A stretch of DNA of 64,000 bases from JADFGZ01 sp965222345. GTDB lineage: Bacteria; Acidobacteriota; Terriglobia; 2-12-FULL-54-10. The notes under the pieces are model-generated. The model worked only from the letters and a program-made list of their open reading frames with translations, did not search any database and was not told the DNA's origin. The position numbers were made by a program, and so were the translations under genes. The DNA lies in the NCBI GenBank assembly GCA_965222345.1, contig CBDCTS010000007.1, forward strand, positions 1,550,001 through 1,614,000, given 5' to 3'. Positions within the stretch are counted from its first letter, which is position 1; each line of letters starts with the position of its first letter. Positions 34,172 through 42,977 of this stretch are shown here, piece after piece.

Positions 34172-35314
34172 TCAGAGGCCGGCGATCAAGTGCGCCAGCA
34201 AAGCGGCGCGGCGAGGCAGCTCCCGGAGCAAGATGTTTTCGTGGGGTGCGTGGGCGCCTTCGCCGACGCATCCCAGTCCGTCCAGGGTGGGGACTCCCAG
34301 AGCCGCCGTGAAGTTGCCGTCCGAACCGCCTCCTACGGAGGTTTCCGAGAGCGTGATGCCCAGCGGTTGGGCCAGTACGCGCGCCCGCTGGAAGAGCTGG
34401 GCGACCTGCCGTGTTCGTTCGAGCGGCGGACGATTCTTGCCGCCGGAAATTTTCAAGCTCGTTCGGCGGTCAGCGGGTTTGAGCGACCGAAACTTTTTTT
34501 CGACCTCCGTCTGGTCCCGAACCTTGGCAACCCGCACGTCCACCACAGCGGCGGCCTCCGCTGCGACGACGTTCGAGCGGGTTCCGCCGGAGATCACTCC
34601 CACGTTAACGGTGATGCCCTTGCGCCGGTCGGCGAACTGCTTCAGGCGCAATGTCTGCCGGGCCAGTTCCTCAATGGCGCTTGCTCCCTTTTCCGGGTCC
34701 AGCCCGGCATGAGCGGCGCGCCCTTTTACCCGAATCTCGAACTCGCTGACCCCCTTTCGGGAAGTCTTTAACGCTCCCTTCAAGCCGTGGGCCGGTTCCA
34801 GCACCAGGACGCAGTCGCTGCGGCGCGCCTCGCGTTCCGTAAGGGGACGAGAGGAGAGACTTCCGATCTCCTCATCGGAGACGAGCAGCAGCACGACTTT
34901 TTTCTTTACAGGGATGCGCAGTGTCCGCAGGGCTTGCAACGCGAACAGGGCGGCGACGATTCCCGATTTCATGTCAAACACGCCCGGCCCGCAGGCGCGG
35001 CCCCGCCGCACGCGGAACGGCATGCGGGCAATCGTGCCGCAGGCCCAGACCGTGTCGAGGTGTCCCAGTAGCAGAATTTGTCCGGTCATTGGTCCCGGAC
35101 CCAGCCGGAACTCCGCCCGCAGGTGGTTGCCGGTCTGCCGCGAAGGAACAACCCGGACGCGGGCTTGCATGCCGCGGGCAATCTCACCCACCATCGTTCC
35201 GAAGCGATCGACGGCGGCCTTGTCCGTGCTGGGCGATTCGGCTTCCACCAAACGCCGGAGCATCTTCACCATCTCGCCTTGTTGAGCCTGGAGGGCGTGC
35301 AAAATAGAATCCAT
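34172..35314 (-). CDS. M20-family metallopeptidase (CPG2-like)
   Basis: 380 residues. Metal ligands are visible in LLLGHLDTVWACG, GVFDMKSGIVAALFA, LLLVSDEEIGSLSS and GCVGEGAHAPHENIL. GRAAHAGLDPEKGASAIEEL is the dimerisation and substrate region. The overall order matches glutamate carboxypeptidase (CPG2) and ArgE/DapE-type enzymes. The zinc site is complete. It is the gene upstream of argJ on the same strand, so an ArgE-like role in arginine synthesis is possible but unproven. Confidence 0.88.
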   Translation of the reverse strand: MDSILHALQAQQGEMVKMLRRLVEAESPSTDKAAVDRFGTMVGEIARGMQARVRVVPSRQTGNHLRAEFRLGPGPMTGQILLLGHLDTVWACGTIARMPFRVRRGRACGPGVFDMKSGIVAALFALQALRTLRIPVKKKVVLLLVSDEEIGSLSSRPLTEREARRSDCVLVLEPAHGLKGALKTSRKGVSEFEIRVKGRAAHAGLDPEKGASAIEELARQTLRLKQFADRRKGITVNVGVISGGTRSNVVAAEAAAVVDVRVAKVRDQTEVEKKFRSLKPADRRTSLKISGGKNRPPLERTRQVAQLFQRARVLAQPLGITLSETSVGGGSDGNFTAALGVPTLDGLGCVGEGAHAPHENILLRELPRRAALLAHLIAGL

Positions 35315-35524
35315 CGGGGTTACTCCGGAATCCTTACTGATTCATGCAACAATTCGAATATAATCAACTAGATTCCATTAACAAAGCGGCATGTTCCGAG
35401 CCGGGTCCCTGAAAGCAGCTTCATCCCGGGAGCGGAGATCAGCAGCCTTTTGTTACCATGCCGGAGTGTCCGCGGAGTCTCGCAGAAGGTAGAACCCAGA
35501 ATGGAGCGCCCAGAATAAAACACC

Positions 35525-35986
35525 ATGACCCTCGATATCAATGAGATACAGAAAATCCTGCCGCACCGTCCCCCGTTCCTGCTGGTGGACCGTATCCTGG
35601 AACTAGAACCGCAAAAGCGAATTGTCGGAATCAAGAACGTGACCATCAACGAGCCGTTCTTTACCGGCCACTTCCCGAATTTTCCGGTGATGCCCGGCGT
35701 GTTGATTGTGGAAGCGATAGCGCAGACCGGCGGCGTGCTGGTCTTGCGCGACGTGCCGGATTTGGGAACGAGGCTGGTGTTTTTCGCCGCCATCGAGGAG
35801 GCCAAGTTCCGGCGGCCCGTTTTCCCCGGCGACCAATTGCGTTTGGAGGTGGCGGTCCTGTCCAGGCGGAGTACTTTCTGCCGGATGAAGGGGAATGCAT
35901 TGGTTGACGGACGGTTGGTTGCAGAAGCGGTGATCCTGTGCAAAATATCGGAAAAGACAGCAGAAAAGGCGGCGGAGAAAGCTTAA
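35525..35986 (+). CDS. fabZ: 3-hydroxyacyl-ACP dehydratase FabZ
   Basis: 153 residues. The hot-dog fold enzyme dehydrates 3-hydroxyacyl-ACP in fatty acid synthesis. ILPHRPPFLLVDRILELEPQ, the catalytic His in EPFFTGHFPNFPVMPGVLIV and the Glu in EAIAQTGGVL are all present. The last 10 residues are a Lys/Glu/Ala-rich tail. Its stop overlaps the lpxA start (TAATG), so translation is coupled with lipid A synthesis, the normal arrangement in Gram-negative bacteria. Confidence 0.96.
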   Translation: MTLDINEIQKILPHRPPFLLVDRILELEPQKRIVGIKNVTINEPFFTGHFPNFPVMPGVLIVEAIAQTGGVLVLRDVPDLGTRLVFFAAIEEAKFRRPVFPGDQLRLEVAVLSRRSTFCRMKGNALVDGRLVAEAVILCKISEKTAEKAAEKA

Positions 35987-36780
35987 TGAGCAGTGTTGAT
36001 CTCGAGCGGATACATCCAAGCGCGGTAGTCCACCCCGGGGCGAAGCTGGGAGCGAACGTCCAGGTGGGTCCCTTCTGCGTCCTCGGCGAGGAAGTGGAGA
36101 TCGAAGACGGCTGCGAGCTGATGGCCCACGTTTACATGGACGGGCCTCTGCGGGTGGGCCCCGGCAACCGCTTCTTTCCCTACTCTTCCATTGGCGTCGT
36201 GCCGCAGGATTTGAAGTTTCGTGGGGAGCGGTCTGAGACGGTAATCGGCAGCGAAAACACCCTACGCGAGTTCGTCACCGTGCACCGGGGGACGGCGGGG
36301 GGCGGCAGCCTCACGCGCATCGGTGACGGCAACCTCATCATGGCCTACGCCCACGTCGCGCACGACTGCCGCATCGGCGACCATACGGTGCTGGCCAACG
36401 GCACAACGCTCGCCGGGCACGTGCTGATCGAGGATTACGCCGTGATCGGCGCCTTCTCCGGCGTCCATCAATTCTGCCGGGTCGGACGCCACAGCCTGGT
36501 GGGAGGCTACAGCGTGATCACGCAGGACGTGCTCCCCTTTTCCAAGACCGTCTCGGAGAGGAAGGTTCACGCTTACAGCATCAACAAGGTGGGCCTCGAA
36601 CGGCATGGATTTTCCTCTGAACGCAGAGACAAGCTGAGCCGCGCGATGCGCCTGCTGCTCTCCTCCAAGCTGAACACCACGCAAGCGCTGGAAAAGATTC
36701 GCGAAGAGGTTGCGGACTCGGAAGACGTTCAGGAATTGATCCGCTTTATTGAAAGCTCCGAGCGGGGAGTGATCAAATGA
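35986..36780 (+). CDS. lpxA: UDP-N-acetylglucosamine acyltransferase LpxA
   Basis: 264 residues. The first enzyme of lipid A synthesis, transferring a 3-hydroxyacyl chain to UDP-GlcNAc. The left-handed beta-helix of hexapeptide repeats runs from about residue 5 to 190 (IHPSAVVHPGAKLGANVQVG, then VGPGNRFFPYSSIGVVPQDL). The catalytic His is in MAYAHVAHDCRIGDHTVLAN. The C-terminal helical domain (NKVGLERHGFSSERRDKL) is normal. It starts at the ATG overlapping the fabZ stop and ends four bases into lpxI. Confidence 0.96.
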   Translation: MSSVDLERIHPSAVVHPGAKLGANVQVGPFCVLGEEVEIEDGCELMAHVYMDGPLRVGPGNRFFPYSSIGVVPQDLKFRGERSETVIGSENTLREFVTVHRGTAGGGSLTRIGDGNLIMAYAHVAHDCRIGDHTVLANGTTLAGHVLIEDYAVIGAFSGVHQFCRVGRHSLVGGYSVITQDVLPFSKTVSERKVHAYSINKVGLERHGFSSERRDKLSRAMRLLLSSKLNTTQALEKIREEVADSEDVQELIRFIESSERGVIK

Positions 36781-37622
36781 CCGCCGCCGCGGACAGCCTG
36801 CCGCGCTACGGCCTGATCGCCGGCAGCGGCCAGTTTCCGCTGCTGGTTCTGGAGGCCGCCCGCAGCCGGGGCATCCAGATGGTGGTGGCCGCCATCCGGG
36901 AAGAGGCCGCCCCGGAGCTGGAGTCCCGCGCCGGTTGCTTCTACTGGCTGGGGTTGGGCGAGCTTTCCCGGCTGATTCAAATCTTCAAGGAGCAGGGCGT
37001 CAGCCGGGCGGTGATGGCCGGGCAGGTGAAGCACAACCGAATCTTTTCCTCCCTGCGTCCGGACTGGCGGTTGTTTCAGGTTCTGATGTCGCTTCCTAAA
37101 AAGAACACCGACTCGCTGATCGGGGGGGTGGCCAAGGTGCTCGGCGAAGAGGGCATCGTCCTGGAGAAGTCCACGCTGTTTCTGGAACCGCTGCTGGCCG
37201 GCGAGGGCGTGCTGACGCGGCGCGGACCGGACGGGGACGAGCAGGCCAATCTGGATTACGGCAGGCAGGTGGCGCGGGAGCTGGCCCGCTGGGACATCGG
37301 GCAGACGGTGGTGGTGGGAGAGCGGGCCTGCGTGGCCGTGGAGGCGATGGAGGGAACCGACGCCGTCATCCGGCGCGCGGCGCAACTGGCCCAGGGCAAG
37401 CCCTTGAGCGTGGTGAAGGTCTCGAAACCCGGTCAGGACATGCGCTTCGACGTTCCCGTGGTGGGACTGCCCACAGTCGCCGTCATGAAGGAATCCGGCG
37501 CTACGGCCTTGAGCGTGGACGCCGGAAAGACGTTATTGTTCGACCGCGAGGAATTGATCGAGCGGGCGGATGAGGCAGGCATTGCGATTGTCGGCGTGCA
37601 GCCAGGCCACAGGGAATCGTAA
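36777..37622 (+). CDS. lpxI: UDP-2,3-diacylglucosamine pyrophosphatase LpxI
   Basis: 281 residues, an alternative to LpxH in lipid A synthesis (DUF1009 family). It hydrolyses UDP-2,3-diacylglucosamine to lipid X. Characteristic blocks are YGLIAGSGQFPLLVLEAARS, then SRLIQIFKEQGVSRAVMAGQ and VKHNRIFSSLRPDW. Later come TVVVGERACVAVEAMEGTDA and KPGQDMRFDVPVVGLPT. It overlaps lpxA by four bases. The fabZ-lpxA-lpxI set is a compact operon; lpxD, lpxB and lpxC are outside the window. Confidence 0.95.
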   Translation: MTAAADSLPRYGLIAGSGQFPLLVLEAARSRGIQMVVAAIREEAAPELESRAGCFYWLGLGELSRLIQIFKEQGVSRAVMAGQVKHNRIFSSLRPDWRLFQVLMSLPKKNTDSLIGGVAKVLGEEGIVLEKSTLFLEPLLAGEGVLTRRGPDGDEQANLDYGRQVARELARWDIGQTVVVGERACVAVEAMEGTDAVIRRAAQLAQGKPLSVVKVSKPGQDMRFDVPVVGLPTVAVMKESGATALSVDAGKTLLFDREELIERADEAGIAIVGVQPGHRES

Positions 37623-37765
37623 CTGCGGGGTTTGGGTTGTGTGAACACGGTCTAACCGAATGTAGTATCATTTGGACAGCAAGAAGGCTGTCAGTGTTTC
37701 GCCGCTTGCTCACGCGCTAAGAGTTCCACACCGACAATTTCTTTTGAAACCAGTTCAAACCGACT

Positions 37766-39208
37766 ATGGGAATACGCATCCAACCACGTGAAATCGACGT
37801 AAACGCGGACGATCCGTTCAAAAACGACCTGCTGGACCGGAAGGAGTCGGTAGAGGTCCTCACCCACCTCGTCGGTAATCTCGAAGGACCATGCGTTCTG
37901 GCAGTCGATGCCGCATGGGGAACCGGCAAGACCACTTTCCTCAAAATCTGGGCGCAGCACCTTCGCAACCAGGGGTTTCCTATCGTCGAGTTCAATGCCT
38001 GGGAGACCGACTTTTCCGGGGATCCCTTTGTCGCTCTCTCCACGGAACTGACGGAGGGCCTCCACGAGCACAAGGACGAACCGCTGGCGACAAAGATCGC
38101 CGACACTAAGAAGAAGGGGAAGGAAGTTTTGCGACGAGCCGTTCCGGGTTTGATTCGCGTCGCAACTGCGGGCATCCTGGATGTCGGCCCACTCTTAGAA
38201 AAGGAAGTGGGTCAAGCCCTTGCGTCCTACGCCGAGGCTAGACTATCCGAATACCAGGAGGCGCAGAAGTCGGTCAAGGCATTTAGGCGCGCCCTGCAGG
38301 ACATGGCAGAAGAATTGTCGGAGCAGAAGGGGCACCCTCTCATCGTGATGATTGATGAGCTGGACCGGTGCCGCCCTTCGTATGCTGTCGAACTTCTTGA
38401 GGTCGCCAAGCACCTGTTTTCAGTGGACCACATTGTTTTCGTGCTGGCTGTCAATCGTTCTGAACTCGCGCATTCGATCAAGGCACTCTACGGCGCGGAC
38501 TTTGACGCGCAGGGCTATCTTCGCCGATTCTTCGATCTGGACTTCCGACTCCCTGCCCCTGACCGGGCCGCGTTTATCGACGCGCTGCTTGATGCGACAC
38601 AGATCAACGAGTACTTCAATCGGACGCGTGATCAGAGTGCAGGTCAAGATATTGTTCGAGACTTGCTGCAAGGGTTTTTTCGTGTGCCAGACCTCAGCCT
38701 GCGGCAGATTGCACAGGCCATCCATCGCCTGGGATTGGTGTTCGCGTCGTTGCGCAGTAACCAGTGGTCATTTGCCACAATGACCGTTGTGGTGCTCATC
38801 GTTCGGACGATCGACTCGACCCTCTATCACCAGTTCGTCCGTGGTGAGGCCACTGATCTCCAGGTCGTGGAAAAGGTGTTTGGCCGCGACGGGATCAAAA
38901 CTCTGCAACGGGAGCGCGAAGGTAGACTGTTTGAAGCCATGATCATTCTAGGCACCCAAGAGAATAAATTCGCTCCGTTGCGGTCATCGGAGGCAACCCG
39001 TTCACCGCTGTGGCAGCGATACCAGAAGTTGGTTGCTACCCAAGAGTCAACCCCCGCATCACGCGACCCGGAACGAAATCACGCGCAGAATGTAATCAAT
39101 ACAGTTGAATCTATCAACGGAAACATTGCATTGGGGCCGAACACCATTGGATTCCTTCCTTCAGTTCAGCGGCTTGAATTGCTGTCCCCTAGTTTCGTTG
39201 GCGAGTGA
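37766..39208 (+). CDS. KAP-family P-loop NTPase
   Basis: 480 residues. Walker A is in VDAAWGTGKTTFLKIWAQHL near residue 48, and Walker B in HPLIVMIDELDRCRPSYAVE near residue 194, with LFSVDHIVFVLAVNRSELAH after it. The KAP-typical region LYGADFDAQGYLRRFFDLDF follows. Many KAP proteins have membrane helices between the Walker motifs; here that region is short and not clearly membrane-spanning. KAP proteins such as PifA occur in phage exclusion, so a defence role is possible (inference). It lies alone between the lpx operon and a repeat-rich stretch, which suggests acquisition. Confidence 0.85.
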   Translation: MGIRIQPREIDVNADDPFKNDLLDRKESVEVLTHLVGNLEGPCVLAVDAAWGTGKTTFLKIWAQHLRNQGFPIVEFNAWETDFSGDPFVALSTELTEGLHEHKDEPLATKIADTKKKGKEVLRRAVPGLIRVATAGILDVGPLLEKEVGQALASYAEARLSEYQEAQKSVKAFRRALQDMAEELSEQKGHPLIVMIDELDRCRPSYAVELLEVAKHLFSVDHIVFVLAVNRSELAHSIKALYGADFDAQGYLRRFFDLDFRLPAPDRAAFIDALLDATQINEYFNRTRDQSAGQDIVRDLLQGFFRVPDLSLRQIAQAIHRLGLVFASLRSNQWSFATMTVVVLIVRTIDSTLYHQFVRGEATDLQVVEKVFGRDGIKTLQREREGRLFEAMIILGTQENKFAPLRSSEATRSPLWQRYQKLVATQESTPASRDPERNHAQNVINTVESINGNIALGPNTIGFLPSVQRLELLSPSFVGE

Positions 39209-39482
39209 TCCGGAACGGCTTCAGCCGTGCCCTGCCGTTTGACAGTAAAGAACCATATTGAGACTAGCTCTACTATGGGTCCTAAAGAGAGCAGTTCCGG
39301 CGAACGCTCTTTTTTCGCCGTGAGCTTTGCGCAAGTCTGCGGACGAAGCAGAGCCTCGATGCCTTCGGCAAGCCCCCTTCGACTTTCATCGACTACTCCC
39401 TCGGTTACGCTCGGGATAAGCTGCTCAGGGCGGCAGGGCAAGGTGTGAGCCAGCGGCTACCCCAAGCGGGTCGATGGAGCCA

Positions 39483-39571
39483 GATTCGGGAGATTCGGGA
39501 TCTTCGGAATTCTCGGTATGTTCGGTAGATTCGGTTCCCTCGGTAGATTCGGAATGTTCGGAAGAATTTTG
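39483..39571. repeat. 9-bp tandem repeats (GATTCGGNN type), locus A
   Basis: About nine diverged units of the kind AGATTCGGT/GATTCGGGA repeat with 9-bp period. Read leftward they would code for Thr/Ser-Glu repeats (TEGTESTEHTENSE), but no real gene is apparent. The same unit recurs at 63011-63068. No spacers of CRISPR type are present. Confidence 0.75.
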
Positions 39572-40187
39572 TTGCTCCCGGAATTTCCACACGGGAGAAT
39601 CGAGCCGGAGGGCGTTTGTGAGGTTTAAGGCCTCCTTCTTTCGCCCCTTCCGGGGCTGATGCAGCGCGGCCTTTTTCACCCACGGCTGGCGCCGGGGGCT
39701 AGACTCTTGCGCCCCGCTGGGGTTTCATGGGCGTTGTGGGAAGCTATAGACCGACTGTGAAAATCCTCCGGGGGGAGAGGAGCGGGAGGAAAAAAGTTTT
39801 TTTGCAAAACGAACCCATTATGTCTTTTAGAATCAACAAAAGCAATGGCTTCGTTTTGGGTTCGTTTGGCTTTGATATGCTAAAAAAAGCCATTGATCGG
39901 GGGTTAGGCAGGTTGTGTGCGATTGGAAAGCAAGAGACAAGTGCAGGCAAGGGGCCTGCACGCCAGAGGGCAGGCCTGGAGTCCTGTCGCTACCTCAGGC
40001 AGGAATGCCTGCCCTACCTAAGACAAGAATGCCTATCACTACCTAATTTCCCCCCAGAGTTGCAAATGAAGCGGGTCCAATGGAACAGGGATATAGCGGG
40101 ACCGGCAGCTTGGGTAACCGCTTGCTTAGGCGCGCGGCTTGGATTAGGGCTGCCCGGATGGCGATGCCATGAGGGCCACGCTACCCC
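39572..40187. other. Repeat-rich non-coding stretch, locus A
   Basis: No gene is recognisable between the KAP gene and the dehydrogenase. The stretch contains AAAAAAGTTTTTTTGCAAAAC (39790-39810), which recurs inverted at 62161-62181. It also has GGCAGGAATGCCTGCC (39998-40013), whose inverted copy is at 62915-62930. In both places the second repeat is flanked by TAGGTAG-type sequence. Confidence 0.6.
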
Positions 40188-41201
40188 TCAGTATCCTTCT
40201 GTCTTGTCCACCCGGCTCAGGAGAGGTTCACGGGCCAAATAGCGGCGCAGGTTCTCTGTCACCAGATCGGTCAAGCGCCGCCAGTAACGCTCCGTGGCGC
40301 TGCCCAGATGGGCTGTAATCAAAACGTTAGGCAGCTTCCACAGGGGATGTTGCGGCGGGAGCGGCTCCGGATCGGTCACGTCGAGCGCCGCCCCGGCGAT
40401 CCTGCCCGACTGCAGCGCCCGCATCAGGGCATCGGTATCAACCAATATGCCTCGGGCGATGTTGATTAAATATGCCGTCGGCTTCATGGCCTGAAACGCG
40501 GCCTCGTCCATCAGGCCGATATTCTCCGGCGTATCGGGAGCGGCCAGCACCAGGAAATCCGTCTCTGCCAGCAGCGCGTGCAGTTGCGGCGGAGAGTACA
40601 GACGGTCGGCCAGCTCGGCTCCGCGCGTCGGGTCGCGCTTGAGGGCGGCCAAGCGCATTCCCAATGCTTTCGCCCGTGCCGCCACCTCCCGGCCAATCGA
40701 TCCCAGGCCGACCAACCCCAGCGTCTTGCCGTTGATCTCGGTCAGAATATGTTCCGCCTCCCAGCCCTCGGCATGCTCCCAGCGCCGCTCGGCTTGGTGA
40801 CGGGAGGAAACGAACAGCCGTCGGGATAGAGCAAACAGCAGCGCGATGGTGTGTTCGGCTACGGGAATAGCGTGCACGGTGCGGGAGTTGGTCACCGTCA
40901 CGGCACTTTCGGCCATTCCCGGCACCAGGAGCTGCGTGATGCCGGCCGCAGGACAGTGAATCCACTTCAGTTTCCGGCAGCGCGCAAACTGCTCCGGCCG
41001 CAAGCTCCAGGAGATCAGTATTTCGCAGTCCTCAAGTTCTTGCGTAACCGTATCCGGGTCACGGGCGATGACCACTTCGAGTTCCGGGAACTGGCGGCGG
41101 ATGGTCTCCTCTACCCAAGCGGGGACCCATAAATACTGAAGTCTGGAGGTGGAGGGCCAAAGGAGCTTTGGTTTTGGGTGAGCACTGGGCGGTCTGTTCA
41201 T
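40188..41201 (-). CDS. D-2-hydroxyacid dehydrogenase family protein
   Basis: 337 residues. The NAD-binding Rossmann motif is GKTLGLVGLGSIGREVAARA near residue 157. The catalytic Arg lies in LINIARGILVDTDALM, the Glu in ALDVTDPEPLPPQHPL and the His in VLITAHLGSATERYW. The order is that of glyoxylate/hydroxypyruvate reductases. It probably reduces a 2-oxoacid with NAD(P)H; the substrate is unknown. It is monocistronic on the minus strand. Confidence 0.92.
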   Translation of the reverse strand: MNRPPSAHPKPKLLWPSTSRLQYLWVPAWVEETIRRQFPELEVVIARDPDTVTQELEDCEILISWSLRPEQFARCRKLKWIHCPAAGITQLLVPGMAESAVTVTNSRTVHAIPVAEHTIALLFALSRRLFVSSRHQAERRWEHAEGWEAEHILTEINGKTLGLVGLGSIGREVAARAKALGMRLAALKRDPTRGAELADRLYSPPQLHALLAETDFLVLAAPDTPENIGLMDEAAFQAMKPTAYLINIARGILVDTDALMRALQSGRIAGAALDVTDPEPLPPQHPLWKLPNVLITAHLGSATERYWRRLTDLVTENLRRYLAREPLLSRVDKTEGY

Positions 41202-41330
41202 CGGTGGCAGGTTTCCTCGTCAGATACCGTCTTGAGAAAGCGAGGGCACGGCTTCAACCGCGCCGATAGGTCAGCGTCGTAGCGATGGCCTTCAGAGCCT
41301 GTGTGGAAACTCGGTTTAACTGTGTGGTAG

Positions 41331-41727
41331 TCAAAAGGGATTAGTATGATCGGCTCCAGAATTGTGGTGTTTCGGTCTTCGCCGAGTCGCCGGTCGGGGG
41401 AATTTGCCGAACTTGCCTTGCTGATCCAGCTTCGGTTGGTTGCGCCACAGCCGGGTGAGGTGGAAAGTCGTTGCGGCCAGCGTGAACTTCACCGCGAGCT
41501 TTCCCAGGCTCCGCCGCCGGAACTGCCGCATTCCATGCCCCAAAAGTCCCGGTCGGCGCTGACCTACTGAGGGCGTTCCCGGCAGCGTCGCTGGACCGTC
41601 TCCAGCAAAGCAACCTGTGCTGCGCGGTCGGCAGCAGATAGGCTTGCGCCGAGTTGTAGGTCAAGAATTTCATCGCGCCTCCCTTAGGTGCATTATACAT
41701 AACCCGTTCAATCGGGATTTTAAACAC
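41331..41727 (-). pseudogene. IS1182-like transposase remnant with internal deletion
   Basis: Leftward from 41727, MKFLTYNSAQAYLLP resembles the start of IS1182/IS5-type transposases. After a gap the sequence resumes in another frame with MRQFRRRSLGKLAVKFTLAA, TTFHLTRLWRNQPKL, which matches their C-terminus. The catalytic core is missing. Both ends remain but the middle is deleted, a common form of non-autonomous remnant. Confidence 0.6.
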
Positions 41728-42009
41728 ACTCTGAGGGCTTTGGCAGGCGAGTTTTCTCGATACGGCTACCGGATGCTACGCTGACTCAGATTAGCGTCCA
41801 GACTTCCACTTTGAATTCACGAGGCGGCTGCAGACAGGGATTGTGGAAGGCGTGGAGACGCCTGCGCAAATGGCAACACTCGGGGATCTGAAATTGCGCC
41901 TTTCCGAGATATCCTTGCATCTAATGCCAGCAAAGGGGTAAATTGGTGTTTTGGAAGAGGTTCTCAATTTTCCAAGAGACGGCATATGTCTAGGGTGGGG
42001 GAAAATCGG

Positions 42010-42723
42010 ATGAACAAGACTATAAGCGTTGCAGGGGTTCTGTTTGCATGCTGGATAGTTGCAAGTCCGGCTCTAGCTGAGGAAATCGTCATGCCGGCAG
42101 GCACCGAGCTCCGGTTGGTGCTGGAGACGACGCTCAACACGAAGAAAAGCGACGCGGGCGACCCGTTCACATCGCGCCTGGTGATACCGGTCTTCATTAA
42201 CGAGCGAGAAGCGCTTCCTGTGGGATCCGTGGTGGAAGGCACGCTGGCCAGCATGAAAGCTCCCGGGCGGGTAAAGGGGAAGGCCCAGATGCAGCTGCGT
42301 CCTGAAAAACTGATCTTCCCGGATGGCCGCAGCATCTCCCTGACGGCATCGGTGACCGATGCACAGACCGGCGGAGAGATCGACGTAGACCCGGAAGAGG
42401 GAACCCTCACGGGTCCGGGCAAGGACGGAATCAACGCGAGACAAGTGGGGACCGGGGCCGCCGCCGCTACCGGCATTGGAGCGTCGATGGGCGGAGGCAA
42501 GGGCGCCTTGATTGGCGCCGGGGCCGTGGGGGCCATCGCCCTGTTCCACCGGATTTTCAAGAGAGGCAAGGACGCGGTGCTGCCCGCCGGCAGCGAGATT
42601 GTGCTGCAACTGACCCGGCCGGTGTCGTTCAATACGTTAGAGGAAGTTCCCCCAGGGGAACGGCAGACACTCCCCTCGGAACAGCGGCAAACACTTCCGT
42701 CGGAAGTGGTCTTCGTGGAATAG
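42010..42723 (+). CDS. Exported glycine-rich hypothetical protein
   Basis: 237 residues from ATG 42010 (MNKTISVAGVLFACWIVASP), with a signal peptide ending at ALAEE. Two similar beta segments flank a Gly/Ala-rich helix pair: IVMPAGTELRLVLETTL near the start and VLPAGSEIVLQLTRPVSF near the end, with AAAATGIGASMGGGKGALIG between. This resembles proteins that carry a TrbI/VirB10-like beta region and a glycine-zipper. It probably lies in the periplasm or outer membrane. The function is unknown. It ends 49 bases before the cysteine leader promoter. Confidence 0.7.
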   Translation: MNKTISVAGVLFACWIVASPALAEEIVMPAGTELRLVLETTLNTKKSDAGDPFTSRLVIPVFINEREALPVGSVVEGTLASMKAPGRVKGKAQMQLRPEKLIFPDGRSISLTASVTDAQTGGEIDVDPEEGTLTGPGKDGINARQVGTGAAAATGIGASMGGGKGALIGAGAVGAIALFHRIFKRGKDAVLPAGSEIVLQLTRPVSFNTLEEVPPGERQTLPSEQRQTLPSEVVFVE

Positions 42724-42771
42724 CAGGCGAGCAGCTCTTATAGACGCCTCCTTCTTTAACCGTCAGCGCAA

Positions 42772-42800
42772 TTGACGCACCGGGTAATCTTTGCTAAACT
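42772..42800 (+). promoter_or_regulatory. Promoter for the Cys leader and sat-cysH
   Basis: TTGACG (42772-42777), 17-base spacer, TAAACT (42795-42800). The leader ATG starts eight bases after the -10 box, so the transcript should begin at or next to the ATG. The leader mRNA would then be leaderless, with no ribosome binding site, and none is visible. Confidence 0.65.
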
Positions 42801-42808
42801 GCCCTCTC

Positions 42809-42901
42809 ATGCCTTTTAGACTCACCTTCGAGATGGGCTGCTGTTGTCCTTGCAGGGAGTCGTATCGAAGGTGCCCGCAGACGGACTACGCAGTCGAATA
42901 A
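42809..42901 (+). CDS. Cysteine-rich 30-residue leader peptide (attenuator)
   Basis: The short frame encodes MPFRLTFEMGCCCPCRES, then YRRCPQTDYAVE and a stop. The run Cys-Cys-Cys-Pro-Cys (codons 42839-42853) and a sixth-position Cys later are rare for such a short peptide. It lies in front of sat and cysH, whose end product is cysteine. Low charged tRNA-Cys would stall ribosomes on these codons and change downstream folding. It starts at an ATG close to the predicted transcription start. Polycysteine leaderless attenuators of this kind are known in mycobacteria; here it is a different phylum. Confidence 0.78.
   Translation: MPFRLTFEMGCCCPCRESYRRCPQTDYAVE
42823..42873 (+). promoter_or_regulatory. 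9-bp hairpin enclosing the Cys codons
   Basis: CACCTTCGA (42823-42831) pairs perfectly with TCGAAGGTG (42865-42873). The Cys codon run lies in the loop. Ribosomes stalled at the Cys run would melt this stem, which could free downstream strands. The pairing is exact, so chance is unlikely, but its role is inferred. Confidence 0.7.
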
Positions 42902-42940
42902 AAGACACGCAATCGAAACTGAGCAGTCATAAAAAACGGG

Positions 42941-42977
42941 CCCGCCGGTACAACCCAATCGGCGGGATTTTTGTTTT
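42941..42977 (+). terminator. Intrinsic terminator between Cys leader and sat
   Basis: CCCGCCG (42941-42947) pairs with CGGCGGG (42960-42966), followed by ATTTTTGTTTT. It lies after the leader stop and 58 bases before sat, which is the correct place for an attenuator. Confidence 0.8.

Noticed and set aside
39483..39571. CRISPR array
   Set aside because: The unit is 9 bp without spacers and strongly diverged. It is a simple tandem repeat.
39425..39679. Minus-strand frame with Ser/Thr-Glu repeats as a gene
   Set aside because: It reflects the 9-bp repeat only. There is no ribosome binding site or domain.
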